Source: Chrysomallon squamiferum
Lineage: Eukaryota > Mollusca > Gastropoda > Neomphalida > Peltospiridae
Reading direction: 5' to 3'
Assembly (NCBI GenBank): GCA_012295275.1
Contig: CM022673.1
Coordinates: 601,001 to 665,000 of the forward strand
Length of the DNA: 64,000 nt
The notes under the pieces were generated by a model. The model saw only the letters and a list, made by a program, of their open reading frames with translations. It ran no database searches and was not told the DNA's origin. The position numbers and the translations under genes are program-made. The first letter of the stretch is position 1. Each line of letters starts with the position of its first letter. This document shows positions 1 to 12,540 of this stretch, piece after piece.

Positions 1-740
1 CAACAGAGTTGGCTAATGAAATAAGATAATGGGTCTTGTTTAGTTTAGAGGGCATGCTTATGGATGGCAGGATTCAGTTTAGTTACAACATAGAGGATAT
101 AGTTACATCTGCAGTATCTTTAGTATTACTTATTCCTGTATGACTAATCTGGATTATTCAGGAGCTAAGTCATTATCTTATGACCAACAGGTTTAGTCCT
201 ACAGCAGATATCTACTAGAAGCAAGTAGTGAAACTTTGTGACCTCTATATTCTCTGCTATTTTAAATTAATCTGTGGCATTAGCATAATACTATCATTAA
301 CAGATAACCCATTCTCCTTGTTTGTATGCCCATAACGAGTAAGCTCGAACCCTCAGTGGTTGTCAATATATTTCAAACATCTAATTGATTATTAAGGTCA
401 GTAAAATTATGGATGTGTTCTAGTAATAGAAAATTAAATTAAAACATTTTTTAAGCTGATGATTAGAAATAACAAAAATATTTCAAAAACAAACCAGAAT
501 CATTATGAGTTTTATCAATTGCATCTTCTGATTTTTATAGATATAATTAATTTAAATTTTAATTAAAAATGACGATTAATCAGTGTTTTTTTTTTATATA
601 TCTTTTATTTTTCTTCTTCTTCTTTAACAAATAAATTTTTAATTTGAATTTATTTATTTCCTTTTAAATAAAATAGACTGATAAACAACAACATGTTCTT
701 TGTCACAGATTTCAACCCGAAAATAAAAAATAAAAAAGTA
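1..740. other. AT-rich intergenic or intronic DNA
   Basis: No gene is visible. The sequence is AT-rich and complex at first, then becomes T-rich after about 585. There is a B-box-like string (GGTTCGAGC) on the minus strand near 345-355, but no A-box partner at a tRNA-like distance, so I do not call a tRNA or SINE. Confidence 0.6.
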
Positions 741-1260
741 TTTTTCTTTCTGAATCACTTCATGCAACAATTGGTCAATAACTTGCTTTCAGTCTGGTAG
801 AGATAATGTTGCTGACAATCTAAATCATGATTACACCTAACTTTTGCTTGAGAACCAAAATTAAAAAGGAAAGTGGGTGACTGTGAAATGCATACTTCCT
901 TGGCAGACATTGCCTGGCCTAATGATAATTGTCCAGAGGACAGTTCTTGTAAGACAGTTTTGCCCAAACCAATGACCCTCCTAAGCGAAGCTTATTATTT
1001 TTGAAATTCATATGCGTCTAATTTGCTGAAAAGAAAAATGTTCAAACGGCTTTTAGCTCCAACTTCCTGTGCTGAGGAGTTTCCTGGTTGTCTTAAATGG
1101 AAGTAATCGTGATCTTTATGAATCTCAATGCAACTTAACAATCAGGTTTTCTAAGCAAGATGGAAAATGCTTGAGTAAAATTAGCTCCAATTGCTTTGAC
1201 CTGAAGAACGATTTCACAAGCACTCACTTTTGATTGAAAGTTGGTAAAGATGTAATAATA
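740..1260. other. Candidate conserved non-coding island A
   Basis: This stretch is visibly less AT-rich than its flanks, has little simple repeat content and stays complex over about 500 bases. A 70-codon minus-strand frame (755-967) runs through it, but I recognise no domain and there is no splice-site pair around it. Islands of this kind recur through the window and may be regulatory elements. No alignment was possible, so conservation is inferred and not seen. Confidence 0.3.
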
Positions 1261-2040
1261 AGCAGAGTTGTTCCTAACGAAGAGGCACTGTTCATTAATG
1301 TTAAAACAAGAAACTCGTTTAATAAGGACTTTATTTCATATGACACATTTCTGTCTGCTTGAAGTCTTAAATTATTTCAGATTTTTTTTTTTTCTTTTTT
1401 TAAATTCTCAAATAAAAATATTATTTAAACGAAGAAAAATGAAAGAAACAAAAAGAAGAAACAGAAAGAATGGAAAAAATATAAAGGCTCTGCTGTTTAC
1501 TTAAAAAAAAAAAAAGAAAGATATTTTATTGTGATAAACAGCAGAAAGTGAAATAAAAGATTTTGTGTAGAAAAAAAAGTTGTCTATGAAATGGATCAAG
1601 AAAGAAAAAAAAAAAGAAAAATCATAATAAGAAAAAAATAAAAACAACTGGAAATTATCATTTTAAAAACAATTATTTTTCAGATCCCTTGTAGATTTTT
1701 GTATTATTAATTTAGTTGAAAATTCAAAGCAGGAACAAAACTAGGAAGAACGAGCAAGTTAAAAAATTCAAAAAGAAAGAAAGAAAAGAAAGTAACAAAA
1801 ATAAATAAATAATGAAATAAAAGATTGAAAAAGGAAGAATAAAAGAAAATGGAAAATAACAAAAATAAAAAAAAAAAAAAAAAAAAAAACTCAATTTAAA
1901 AAGAGAAGAAAATAGCAGATAAACTAAATAGAGTTTTTAAAATCCTGAAACTAGGATCATTACAAAAGGAATACAAAATCAGCATTTTGTCAAGTGTTGT
2001 AATATAAACTGATGACTAAACCATTTGACTGATAACTATA
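1260..2040. other. A/purine-rich low-complexity stretch
   Basis: From about 1380 to 1960 the plus strand is strongly A-rich with AAAG, GAAA and AAAT tracts, including an A run at about 1866-1889. A 78-codon plus-strand frame here (1268-1504) is rich in K, R and F from this composition and is not a credible gene. Confidence 0.6.
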
Positions 2041-2050
2041 ACACAAAAAA

Positions 2051-2152
2051 GATGCAAAAGATTATATTCAGTCTCACAAATCTAGATATAAAAGATTATA
2101 TATAATTTCACAAATACAGATATAAAAGATTATATTACTTTCACAAATCTTG
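2051..2152. repeat. 34-bp tandem repeat, three copies
   Basis: Three adjacent units start at about 2051, 2085 and 2119. Each opens with GAT(GC/AT)AAAAGATTATAT and ends with TCACAAAT followed by a short variable tail. Spacing is 34 bases both times. The differences between copies suggest an old local expansion. Confidence 0.8.
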
Positions 2153-2199
2153 AAGAGAAAACTACATGAACAATAAAAGAACACAAAGAATATAGTAAC

Positions 2200-2700
2200 A
2201 AAGTAATCTAGCTTATCTCAACCATTAGTCAGATGACGGCCATAAGGGAGGTAAGTTATGACAGACAAGGAGACCTGCAGACATCAAGAAGCAATGACTG
2301 AAGAGGTGATAAGGTCATTATATGTCTAAACATCCCTGCTCCCGACTGCCACTGTTATACTTACACAATGAATTACAATGTAACACAATGATGTATAACA
2401 TGGAGATCAAAGGGGAAGAGCGTAAAAGTGCTGGATTCCTTTTAACTCTATGGGCCATATCTTTGGGAGGAAAACAAAGCCCTTTTCAGAGGCAAGTACA
2501 ATGCTTTTATGGCTGTTCCATAAACAAACTTTATATGTTAAGCTATCAGGATAGATAAACCATGCCTTGTCTTCCTATCTGCTTCAGAATGGCCCTGTTG
2601 ATTTGGGGAAGTTTGTTGCCAGTCTGCAAGAACCATTATAGGCCGGAACAACAGTGGGTGACATATGGGCATATAATAATTTCTACAAACTCTTGCTGCC
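2200..2700. other. Balanced-composition island B
   Basis: About 500 bases with clearly more G+C than the flanks and almost no simple repeat. Near 2248-2257 the plus strand has a strong 5' splice-site match (GGAG followed by GTAAGTT), but no good acceptor lies a plausible distance before it. A 78-codon plus-strand frame (2322-2558) shows no recognisable motif. It could be an unannotated exon or a non-coding element. Confidence 0.28.
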
Positions 2701-3940
2701 AAAATAAAAATTCCCAATCAAACAATGTTTGAGTGAGAAATGATTACTGCAGCATGAGATTTGGAAAACAAAAATAAAATACAATAAAGTAAAAAAAGAA
2801 AGAAAGAAAAAGAAAAGGCAGTTTCTTATAATGAAGATGTAGTCAGGTATTTCATGTTTGTTATTTAGTGTATGAGACATACTAATAGGTTAGAGACAGA
2901 GACAAAAACAAAAACAGAGAAAAAAAAGAAGACAGCCAGGCAGAGAAAGAGATAGCATGAGAGAAACAGACATAAAGTTACACAGAGACAGACAGACTTA
3001 TTTAAAGTTCCCATACAAATATGTAGTTTCTTAAAGTTTTTTTCTATCTGATATTAATATCAATTTTCAATTAACATTATTTTCAAACTAAGCATTTACA
3101 AAGATATCTTAAAACTAAAAAATGTAAAAAAAAAAAATATTAAAAAGGAAAAGTAAGAAAAAATAAATTTCAAACATATTAATGCAGGTGTCGTCTGTAA
3201 TCCATAATCTATTGTAAGGTTACTGATTTCAAGCAACATTAACTATGTATTATAAAGCAAAATATTTATTCACTTTTGATGGATTCACTACAGGGGGGTC
3301 ACAAAATAGCTATAAGATTTTAATTCCCCATTTGGGCTTTTCAGGTTGTAACTTTGAAAAGTATTTTAAATCTGTCATGCTGCACATTTCTTTCATTCAT
3401 TTATACAATTCTGAAGATTAAAAACAGTTAATATCTATTTTGTATGCCTGACAAAATATTTTGCATATTTATTTTATCTTTTGCTTGAAAGCTGTGTTTT
3501 AAATGAAAGTGACAGGAAATTTTTATATAATCAAATTCTTATTCTTATTTTCAAAAGTGTCTTCATTACTGAATGTCCATAATGATGAATTAATTTATTT
3601 CAAAGTTAAATATAATAAGAAAATATCTGTGCAGAAAATCTAATTCATAAAGATTTTTTTCCTTATTAAGTTAAACTTATTCATATATGTGTACATAAAT
3701 GTTTGTCACTTTTTGTGATTTTTATTATAACTATTTTGTTATATAATGAAAAATACTCAACCTGAAAAAGGATTTGTATGATACTGGATTAAAATGTTAA
3801 ATTTGTTTTGGGTGGGGCTTTTTTCTGGAACCCACAGCTTCAAATTAACCATCAATTATTTCAATCAAATTATTTCAATCATAGTAACAAATCCCACAAT
3901 CGTTGACACAAAACTTTATTTAAAGAAAAAGGTAATAATA
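2700..3940. other. AT-rich DNA, no gene seen
   Basis: Low-complexity A-rich tracts (about 2765-2815 and 2880-3000, the latter rich in ACAGAGA) and otherwise AT-rich complex DNA. Short frames are present but unremarkable. Confidence 0.6.
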
Positions 3941-3972
3941 ATAATTCAACTTGACCAACAGTATTGGATCCC

Positions 3973-4323
3973 ATGATCTCTGACACAAAGGTAAAGAAAT
4001 ATATATATTACAAAGACGTTTTTGTTTCTAACCTACTGGATAGATATTTGGCTGCTATGCTGGGAATGTTTTGTTGGGACAATATGGTGTTGAATGGGCA
4101 GATCTTCACCACAGAGATGATTACAGCCACACTAAAATATGATGGATTCCACAAAACTGGCATCAATGTTATCAGAACGGCAGCAGGGAGTGGGTCTTTC
4201 ATCTTCACAAAACATTATCAAGTTGAAAAAGATGATGCTAAGCAATGCACGTGGGGACGTAGATTACACTTGAGGAGTTGCTTATTGAAGTCAACTTCAT
4301 GCGAACATTTGATGGGAATCTAA
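3973..4323 (+). other. Unrecognised 117-codon open frame, doubtful
   Basis: This is one of the longest repeat-free frames in the window. The first ATG in frame is at 3973 and the frame is open upstream to about 3964. The surrounding 400 bases have a more balanced composition than the flanks. The predicted protein has a mildly hydrophobic middle but no signal peptide, convincing membrane helix or motif that I know. A shorter frame overlaps it on the other strand (4008-4208). In 64 kb of AT-rich DNA one frame of this length can arise by chance. It could be a worn coding relic, an exon or chance. Confidence 0.2.
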
Positions 4324-4399
4324 GGCCCATTAACTCAGCCAGTTTTGCCAGATACAGATTAAGCTACTTAGTGAAAACAGGTACAATGATGGGAACAAT

Positions 4400-5222
4400 C
4401 AGCCTCTGAGAACAACAAACTGTATAATGAGCCAGTACTGGTCATAAATGTTATAAATAAGAACATCTAAGTAAAATGATTAGACACAGACATTGCTATT
4501 ATTACTGTAAATTAACTCCATTTTTATTTCATATGTAGATATGAATTAAAAAAACACACACACACAAACACCCTCCCCCCCCAAAAAAACATCTTCAATT
4601 CAAAATGATTTAAAATAATTCAATGAGTTTAATCTTTATTTCTATCACTTTGTATCATTTCCTGTTGTTTTCTCTATATTCCTCTCATATCCAAGTATTA
4701 CCAATATACATTATATGTATCAACTTAAAATAATTTGTATATTTAGTAATAATAATAAGAAAATAAAAATTGTATTTATAAAATGTTGGGAGAAGCTCTG
4801 ATGCAGATCTAAGCATACTGGCTTATTCCAATATTCATGTGTAATAACGATATATAAAATGTTTAAACTAAAACCAAAAAACAGACAACAATCAACACCC
4901 CCCCCCCAAAAAAAAATGACAAAAAACCTGAAACAAACAAGAAAATATATATAATAATCAAAAGAATAATATAATAAATATTATGTGTCAAAATGTCTAC
5001 ATTTAACATATAAAACTAAACAGCTACATCTTCTGAAGTTAATTTTTCCTATCTTCCCTCCCCCAAAAGCCTGATATAAAATGCAGATATTAATATTTCT
5101 ACTGCAAGATGTTAAATGAACAGATATATCAGATGAACAATTCATCTGAATTGTAAAATTACATTAACAGAGTATTTCTTATAATTTTCAAGTCAAAATT
5201 AACACAGTACCCAGATATATAT
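4400..5222. other. AT-rich DNA with short C and A runs
   Basis: Nothing gene-like. There are short C runs followed by A runs at about 4571-4590 and 4898-4917, and AAT-rich stretches. Confidence 0.6.
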
Positions 5223-5263
5223 CCCTCCCCTCCCTCCCTCCCTCCCTCCCTCCCTCCCTCCCT

Positions 5264-5295
<32 letters not shown>
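5223..5295. repeat. Compound (CCCT)n-(CT)n microsatellite
   Basis: About twelve CCCT/CTCC units run without interruption to about 5270 and pass directly into a CT dinucleotide tract. The plus strand is pure pyrimidine for over 70 bases, a sequence type that can form triplex (H-DNA). Confidence 0.95.
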
Positions 5296-5530
5296 TGCAC
5301 TCTTTTCAACAGGTTTCATCTTACTTAATATAATTCATCTATTTTCTTTTTTCCCAAATATATAATTCATTGACAGGTGTTACATTTCTGAACAGATTTT
5401 TGAAACATCATTTTAATAATTAAATTTTTATATATACTGCATTTCTTTGAAAACAACCTGGGTAAATAAATTATTCAGAAATGGAAATTATACATTAATA
5501 CTGATCAATTTACTGAAGTTGAAAATGTGC

Positions 5531-5567
<37 letters not shown>

Positions 5568-6240
5568 CATTTTAAAAACAATATCATTTTCCAAGATCAA
5601 AAAATTAATTTTATTTTTTTAAATTCTTTTTTACAAAAAATGTTTTTAAACTCTTTCCTCAGAGAAACCTAGTCATGGATATGCATGAAGGAGGTAACAG
5701 GGAGAATAAATGAGAGACAGAGACAAATACACAAACACATACTGAAAAAGTGAATGACTAAGCATATATAAACAAACCATTAAATATCAAAATGTGTGAA
5801 AAATAGAATGAAAGAAAGTAATAGTTAAGAGTCAAAATAATAAATAAAGATATAATAATGATAATAATAATAAGAAGAAGAAGAAGATGAAGAAGAAGAT
5901 GAAGACTATACACAAATATGAAAACAACATTAATTAAAATAATAAAAGGAATAAAGGTTACAAACCTTCTGAAGATCAACATCCATATTTCAGCAATCAG
6001 TGTATCAGTACTGCAGAGAATTTCCAATATTTTACACTAATTTTCATTAATTTATTTGTATTTATATTTTGAACATTAGTCTTCCAAATTGCAATAAATA
6101 AATAAATAAATAAATAACAACAACAACCTAAAGACCAAAAATCCACAAAAGAATAATAATTATTAAAAAAAACAACCCAGAAGAGATAATTTAACTGAAA
6201 TTACACTGAAGTTACAAAGTGTTAATTTTCCTGTCCTAAG
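5296..6240. repeat. AT-rich DNA with (AAT)n and AAG/GAT tracts
   Basis: An uninterrupted AAT tract occupies about 5530-5564. A mixed AAT, AAG and GAT tract lies at about 5850-5905 and AAAT repeats at about 6096-6116. The 89-codon minus-strand frame at 5758-6027 is a by-product of these repeats (runs of I and L). Confidence 0.75.
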
Positions 6241-6659
6241 CTGTATGAGTTAAGCTCATCATCAAGTGTGCAGTGGTTTTAATGTTACGACAACAGCTGG
6301 TGTGGTCTTACAAGAGGTCAAAGATGTGAAGACATACCCGTTATACAAACAAGCTGATACTACCTCACAGGTATGCCAAACAATGACATATAAACTAAGC
6401 ACTTTTCACTGTCTCAGAACCTATCTTCATGGACAAGCTGATTGGGGATGGACTGTTATCCTGTTCAACCAGTTTTTATTTTTTTATTTTTTTTTTAACT
6501 TTCTTTCATATATTTTTTCTTCTAGTCAAACCTCTAAATTCAAGTTAGGATTGTTTGTTGTCATAAAATGCAATAAGTATTGTAGTAAAAGGATAAAAAG
6601 ATATTCTTCTATTAATACTTGAGGTGTATATTGATACACAGTGCAGTAAGTACTGTAAT

Positions 6660-7260
6660 AAAAGGATGTATTAACAAATATTTATACAAGAACAAGATAG
6701 TGAGTGTAGATTTGTTATGTTATTATTAATCAGAGTATTTGATGTTAATAATATGGTATATGTTGACTTGTTAAAACAGTACTGACAGCAAGAGCACACT
6801 AACAAGACAGTATGGGTATATTATGTTAACATTTAGTCAAATTATTTTTCCATTAGATGTTCTGGTGTTAATACAGGTGTGTCTTGACATGTGAATGTAT
6901 GAGAAGATATATTTAAACCAATGGATATTTCTGGTAAAATTATGTGGGTATATGTATGCTAACTTTAATCATAGTATTCAGCAGGATATATTAAAATTAA
7001 CATTATAAAATAATAATGACAATATTAAATTTTTTAAAACATGTTCTCAGTTACATTTTAACTTAATGTTAATAATCCATGTAGATGTCAGATATTTAAA
7101 CATTATATAGACTAATACGTTAAAACAATAATGATAGCAAGGGCTAAGTTACAATAAAGTACAGGTATGTTTGGTATGTTAACATCAATCACAATGAGTA
7201 CATATGGAATCATCTTGGGTAATGCTGACATATAGTAGTTCTGTTTACCTGTTATATATT
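6660..7260. repeat. Decayed satellite, unit about 106-133 bp
   Basis: A motif of the form GTATGGGTAT-TTATGTTAAC-ATTAATCA recurs with its TATGTTA core at about 6715, 6821, 6954 and 7174. Spacings are 106, 133 and 220 (about twice 110). A second anchor, GTTAAAACA followed by ATGAYAGCAAG, occurs at 6770 and 7119. Copies are strongly diverged and carry small indels, so this looks like an old tandem array and not a recent expansion. Confidence 0.6.
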
Positions 7261-8200
7261 TCCACAAAGTACTTTTTTTTGTTTAAATTAGTGTTGTGTC
7301 TGTGTCAAAGTATTTATTTATCAATTCATAATATATTCATCACAAAATACTTTTTCATTAGCTCTTTTTTTTTAGCATGCTGAACCATCTTTAATAATGC
7401 AGAGTTTTAGTATCAAATATTAAAGTTGGTTGATACAGGGCTGCCATTTTTAAAACATTAGTACTTATCCTGTATATGGATTCTATCCCAGGAGCTGCTT
7501 AAGGTACTTATACTACATCTTTTTTCAGACTAGTCCTTTGGCACACTAACAGTCTCTGAAAGATAATCCAGTCTCCTTTATCTAACACAGTGGTGGTGTA
7601 TCTGCTTAAGATACAGTGGATAGTTTGGTTAATCCTTCTTAGTGAAGACACTGAGCTATTTCTTGTTCCAGATAGTGCTGGAGGCTGAGGTATGTACTAT
7701 TCTGTCTTGGTATGGAATATAAAAGATCTCTTGCTGCTAATAGGAAAATGAAGGATATTTGTTTTCTCTCATTATTTCATTGGTACTTATCTGTAGGACT
7801 AATAACAATAAACAATAAATTACAAGTGTCATTAAATGAAACATTTCCTTATTTCCTATGCCCAAGACAGACTTGTTTGAGTCTTATTTCAAAATGACTT
7901 GAACAAGCATCAAAGTTAACCTTCAAAAATATAATAATAATAATAACAATAAATAATAATAATAATTATTACTATTTTACTTTCCAATTTATTTCATCTC
8001 AGTGTGATTAAAAACACATAAACTACCTGGGACAGTTTGAACTTTAATTTAAATTCTTATAATTTTGTTTTTATTTTTTTCATTTAAAAAAAAAAAATTA
8101 AACACAAACTATTTAATAAATGTTTTGCTTAAAATTTCTCAACACACTAAAAGTAAAGTTATTGTTTAATAATTACAGTAATAATAACAACAAAGTTAAA
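7260..8200. other. Mixed DNA, no gene recognised
   Basis: 7430-7700 is less AT-rich and complex but has no convincing frame. 7920-7980 holds AAT-type repeats. The 61-codon plus-strand frame at 7712-7897 is not recognised. Confidence 0.5.
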
Positions 8201-8209
8201 AGAAAACAA

Positions 8210-8470
8210 AAAACTGGACGGTTTTCTTAATATCATTAACACTGAAGAAATGACTCAGAGAGGAAACGCTTCTGGCGAGCAATTGAAAATATTGACTTGA
8301 TTTAGCACTTTGTTGCATCTTATTGCATAGTACAAAGAAATATCAAACATTTGCAGGAATTAATTGGCAGCTAGATGTCATGATGCACAAGTCGATGCAT
8401 GTCGTTAACATTCTTCAGTGTTTCTTCTTTACTTGATTAACTGATGTTCTGTGTTGCTATTCCAATGCTG
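8210..8470. other. Candidate conserved non-coding island C
   Basis: A short block of complex sequence with raised G+C between AT-rich flanks. It has no coding frame of note and contains homeodomain-like AATTAATT and TTGATTT strings. A regulatory role is inferred only from composition. Confidence 0.25.
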
Positions 8471-9135
8471 AAACAACTGTTGATTTTTAAATATGTATTT
8501 GTTGTTGTTACTATTTTATTATTATTATTGCTGCTGCTATTTGTTATCATCGTTAATGTAATTGTTGTTATTGCAGTTATTATATATTTTATTATCATTG
8601 CTGTTTCTGTTAATAATTAATATAATTTATATCTGGAGTTTACAATGCTTAGCATGTATGAATGATATCCTTTAATAATGTAATTTATAAGTATTTTAAA
8701 AAGGGTGATTTCTTTAATTGATCATAACTGGCATCATGACTGACTCAGTCTTTCTAAGCTTAGTGACTGACATTCTGTCTAGTACATCTATAGTCGGTTA
8801 TACTTAGTTATTACATCACTGCTGAATTTCTTAGACATCTAGGTAAAGTATAGAGACAGAAAGGTAACGTTTATGTTCTTGAAAGTGATGTTTAAATGTA
8901 AGCTTTTATTATCATACATTTTATAGTGTTTGATAATAAACATTAAATTATCAAATTCAATTTTATAGTATTTTTATTTTATTATTATTACTTTTTTTTA
9001 TACATAATGAAAGTATAAATTTTCACTATGTATTTGCATCTCATTAATCTTTTCATAAATTATTAACATATGTAACTTAACACATTTTAGTTATTCAGTA
9101 AACAATATGGTTTTTGTTACTGTTGTTGTTTTAAT

Positions 9136-9136
<1 letters not shown>
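8470..9136. other. AT-rich DNA with imperfect TTG/ATT repeats
   Basis: Imperfect TTG, ATT and GCT trinucleotide runs at about 8500-8620. No gene seen. Confidence 0.6.

Positions 9137-9172
<36 letters not shown>
9137..9172. repeat. (CA)n microsatellite
   Basis: About 18 uninterrupted CA dinucleotides. Confidence 0.95.
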
Positions 9173-9177
<5 letters not shown>

Positions 9178-10327
9178 TACATATAATATTACATTATGCA
9201 TTTCCTGCACATCAGAAAAAGACATATGTATATGTATTCCATAAAAAGCACTTAAAAACTCATATTACAAGAAGCCATTACTATTTTTAATGAAATAATT
9301 ATTTAACAAAAATAAACAATGAAAAGAAGGATAAAAATTGTCAAGATGCATTTTCTTCTTCTTCTGATCAATTAATGTTCCTTTAATCTTTAAATAAATA
9401 AATAATAATTAAAAAACATAATATTATCATGTGGTAGGGATTTAAAAATTTAATTACGTTAATACAACATTGTCACATGCAGCATGTTTTCTGCTACATT
9501 GGTGTGAAATGCATTGACCAAATCCAAACCAAAGTCTGTATTATTGGAATAAGAATCAATAGGAACACTTCAGGTTTCCTAGTAACAATGGGTTCCAAAT
9601 CTTTTTATACAGATCCAGGTTTGTGAATTTAACTGAATCTGACCATGATTTGTAATTACAAAACTTTCACACACAAGGCTCAAATAAGGCTCAGCTAGAA
9701 AAAGAACGAGGTTTGGTGTATAAATATTTTTTGTTCTTCTCTCTTGTTTACTTATTTATTAAATTCTATATAAGTATTCTGAAGAAACTTTGCTTTGATT
9801 TTAAAAATAAAGGGCAAAATCAAACTTTTTAATATATTTATTTTATATTATTATTTTTTGTTTTGTTTTGTACATATTAAAATGATGTTGAGGTGTCTAT
9901 TTTCTTTTTCTCTGCTTATGACAATGTTTATTTGTAATTTGTATTGTCTAAAATTTTTATTTTAAAACATTCTTAAAAAAAAAAAACACTTTTTTAAAAA
10001 CTAAAACAATAGTAAATATTTTTACTGGTATGTCTAGTATATTTTTTCCCCTAATATTTAAACAACAACAACAGAAACATTATCTGTAAATAATTATCAC
10101 AAATAGACTTTCATAATTCTTATTTATCTAGGCTAAAATGCTTTCCCCTCATATATATATATATTTTTTTTAATGAAAAATATTCTGATTTAAAAAAAAA
10201 AGAGTAAACAAAAACATAATTATTATTTGTAATTATTTATGGTCTGCAAATGACAGACACCTTTTCCTAATATTTGTAACTATTTTTTTATTAAAAGTAT
10301 TCTGCAAAAAAAGTATAATAATAATAA

Positions 10328-10360
<33 letters not shown>

Positions 10361-10440
10361 GTAATTTATTATCTGTAATTATTTCTGCTAATATGTGTCT
10401 GTAAATGACAAAGACATGAAGACATTTTATGTCCATAACA
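9173..10440. other. AT-rich DNA with a 30-base A run
   Basis: AT-rich throughout, no gene seen. An A homopolymer occupies about 10330-10359. Around it a sequence repeats at about 110-bp spacing: TAATTATT-ATTTGTAATTATTTATGGTCTG at about 10219 and TAATTTATTATCTGTAATTATTTCTGCT at about 10362, each followed by AAATGACA and ACACC or ACATG. The A run therefore sits between two copies of a duplicated unit. Confidence 0.55.
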
Positions 10441-11815
10441 ATGGGGTTTAGCGGAGATTAAGGAAATACATTTCACCAATCATGAAGCTAATACTGTGTT
10501 GATACCGCAAGGCAACAGAGCCATCATAGCACTATAAATCTACATCTTCTGTGACAACAATCAACAGAGGTGTAACAAATACACATGATTTGTTAGTATC
10601 ATTATTCACATATCAAAACAAGAGAGAGAAGAAAAAAAGTAATGTAAGGATGATGTGCTTGCCAGAAATGTAATCACAGCTTACTTACTAGTTTACTTGC
10701 AGAGTGAATGTTATATTCCTGTAGATATTATTAATGTACTAATGTTACCTATCAGGTTAATCTTCAGTTGATATTAATTCTAATTCTTATAGGAATGGGT
10801 AATAGTATTTTAACATTAGAAATAGGAATGTACACTAATTCTACATTACTATGTAATATACATATTAGAAATAAGAATTTATAAAACTAACAATTCTATT
10901 GCCAAAATATTTTTCTTCATTCAGTTATTTCCCATTCCAATTCACAGTACCACAATGACCAATTTATCAATGACCAAGGCATGATTCCCTGTCTATGGAA
11001 AAGTGGATGTAAAACATGTTTTGATGTTAAGTAAAAGTAAATAAAACATGATTATCTGCCATTCGAGATACTAACCTGAGAAAGCTAAACACAGTCATTT
11101 TCGTCAATATTAAATTTAAATATTTTATAAAAGTTTAAGAATTTTATGGTACCTTCATGGACTTAATTTCAGCAAGAATATGACTTGACAACAATTAGCA
11201 ATTTCATCAATTTAATTGTCAAGCTTTACAATACTGAAAGCAATATGAATCTATGCTCTGAGGTTTTGCATTTCATTATTTTTACCAATGATATTAGCAA
11301 TGGCATCTTTAAAAAACAAAGAAATAAAGAAAAAGAAAAAGAGAAAAATCATTTTCCATTCTGTAGAACTACCATGTAGATGAGCTTTATACATGTGTTC
11401 ATTTATGTCTTATAATGATAAAGCTTTTCTTGTTCATGAGATGGTAATGTACCTTTTGACTGGACAAGTGGCAGAAATAGTTTAGTGATATGATAACATT
11501 GGCACATTAGATAACAGTTAAAAAGATAAAAGGATAAAAAATATTACAGCCAGATGCAATTGGATAGAATGAATTGGAAGAATGAGATAATCAAAATAGG
11601 ATGGACTGATGGATGGATGTATGGATAGGTTGGTGGTAGATAATAGCATTTGTTATGGGGATGGAGGATGTATGGATGAAATAAAATGTATAGAAAGATA
11701 GAAAATTTTCATTCTCTTCGTCAAAAAGGTTTATATTTGTCAAAAACAATGCACAAATCCTTATGCTCTTGTGAAAGAAAACATTATTATTAACTTTTGT
11801 TTTATTTCTCTAATG

Positions 11816-11846
<31 letters not shown>

Positions 11847-11855
11847 GCAACAGTT
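10440..11855. other. AT-rich DNA with a GGAT-rich stretch
   Basis: No gene recognised. Irregular GGAT/GATG repeats fill about 11565-11680, and an A run lies at about 11816-11842 directly before island D. Confidence 0.55.
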
Positions 11856-11859
11856 TAAA

Positions 11860-12540
11860 GTTTGATGTGCTCTCTTTCTCGTTTGAATCCCAATGAAGGC
11901 CTTGCTGAAGATGGAGAGGAGATCAATAGAGATTGGGAAGGATCACAGTAACAATGGGTTTGATTCGGAAGACTGGAATGGGGAGGACATGCGCCTTGTC
12001 TTCCGATGAATACACAATCAACAAACCGAGTCAACACAATGCAATTTAATTGACTCATCAGCCGTGCTATTATCTGAAATTACAATCAATACCCAAATGA
12101 CATTCCAATACACACATCTCGGCCACCAAATAGATAGGCTATTGTTTGCGAGGCAATTAGCAGCACTGATTTATTACGTTTGTGTACCAAGGTTGGAGAC
12201 TGTGAAAAATGCAATTATTGAGCGCACTGTGCTCTGATGGAGACAATCCCCCAAGCTGAAGTGAATCATACAAACTACTGACATAAATGTTTTGCATGCG
12301 AGGCCAGTGATTGAAAATTTTTACAACTTTTTTTCCCTCCCTTCTTTTCTCACACATCTTTTGTGAGCTCGTTGAGAAATGATGTGCATTTCATGTCCAT
12401 TCATCACGGCGATGATCTTAATCGAGCTAACTAAAATATTGACGCCATCAGGAGATTTCCAAACACATAATGATCAACAACGGGAGAAATATGTTACAGG
12501 TCATTTTTCTCTGCTGTTGAATTACACAATTCACTAAACC
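11860..12540. promoter_or_regulatory. Strong candidate conserved non-coding element (island D)
   Basis: Nearly 700 bases of complex sequence, by eye about 40-45% G+C in an environment of about a quarter G+C, with no microsatellite inside. Two minus-strand frames of 66-67 codons (11855-12058, 12157-12357) cross it but show no domain and no splice-site pair. Sites visible in it include TGACTCA at 12051-12057 (AP-1/Maf type), several TAAT-containing strings, and a TCATC-ACGGC-GATGA inverted repeat at 12401-12415. Dense transcription-factor-like sites without coding sense suit an enhancer. Conservation is not demonstrated here. Confidence 0.42.

Noticed and set aside
330-365. B-box-like string suggesting a tRNA or SINE on the minus strand
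   Set aside because: No A-box at the right distance and no cloverleaf pairing.
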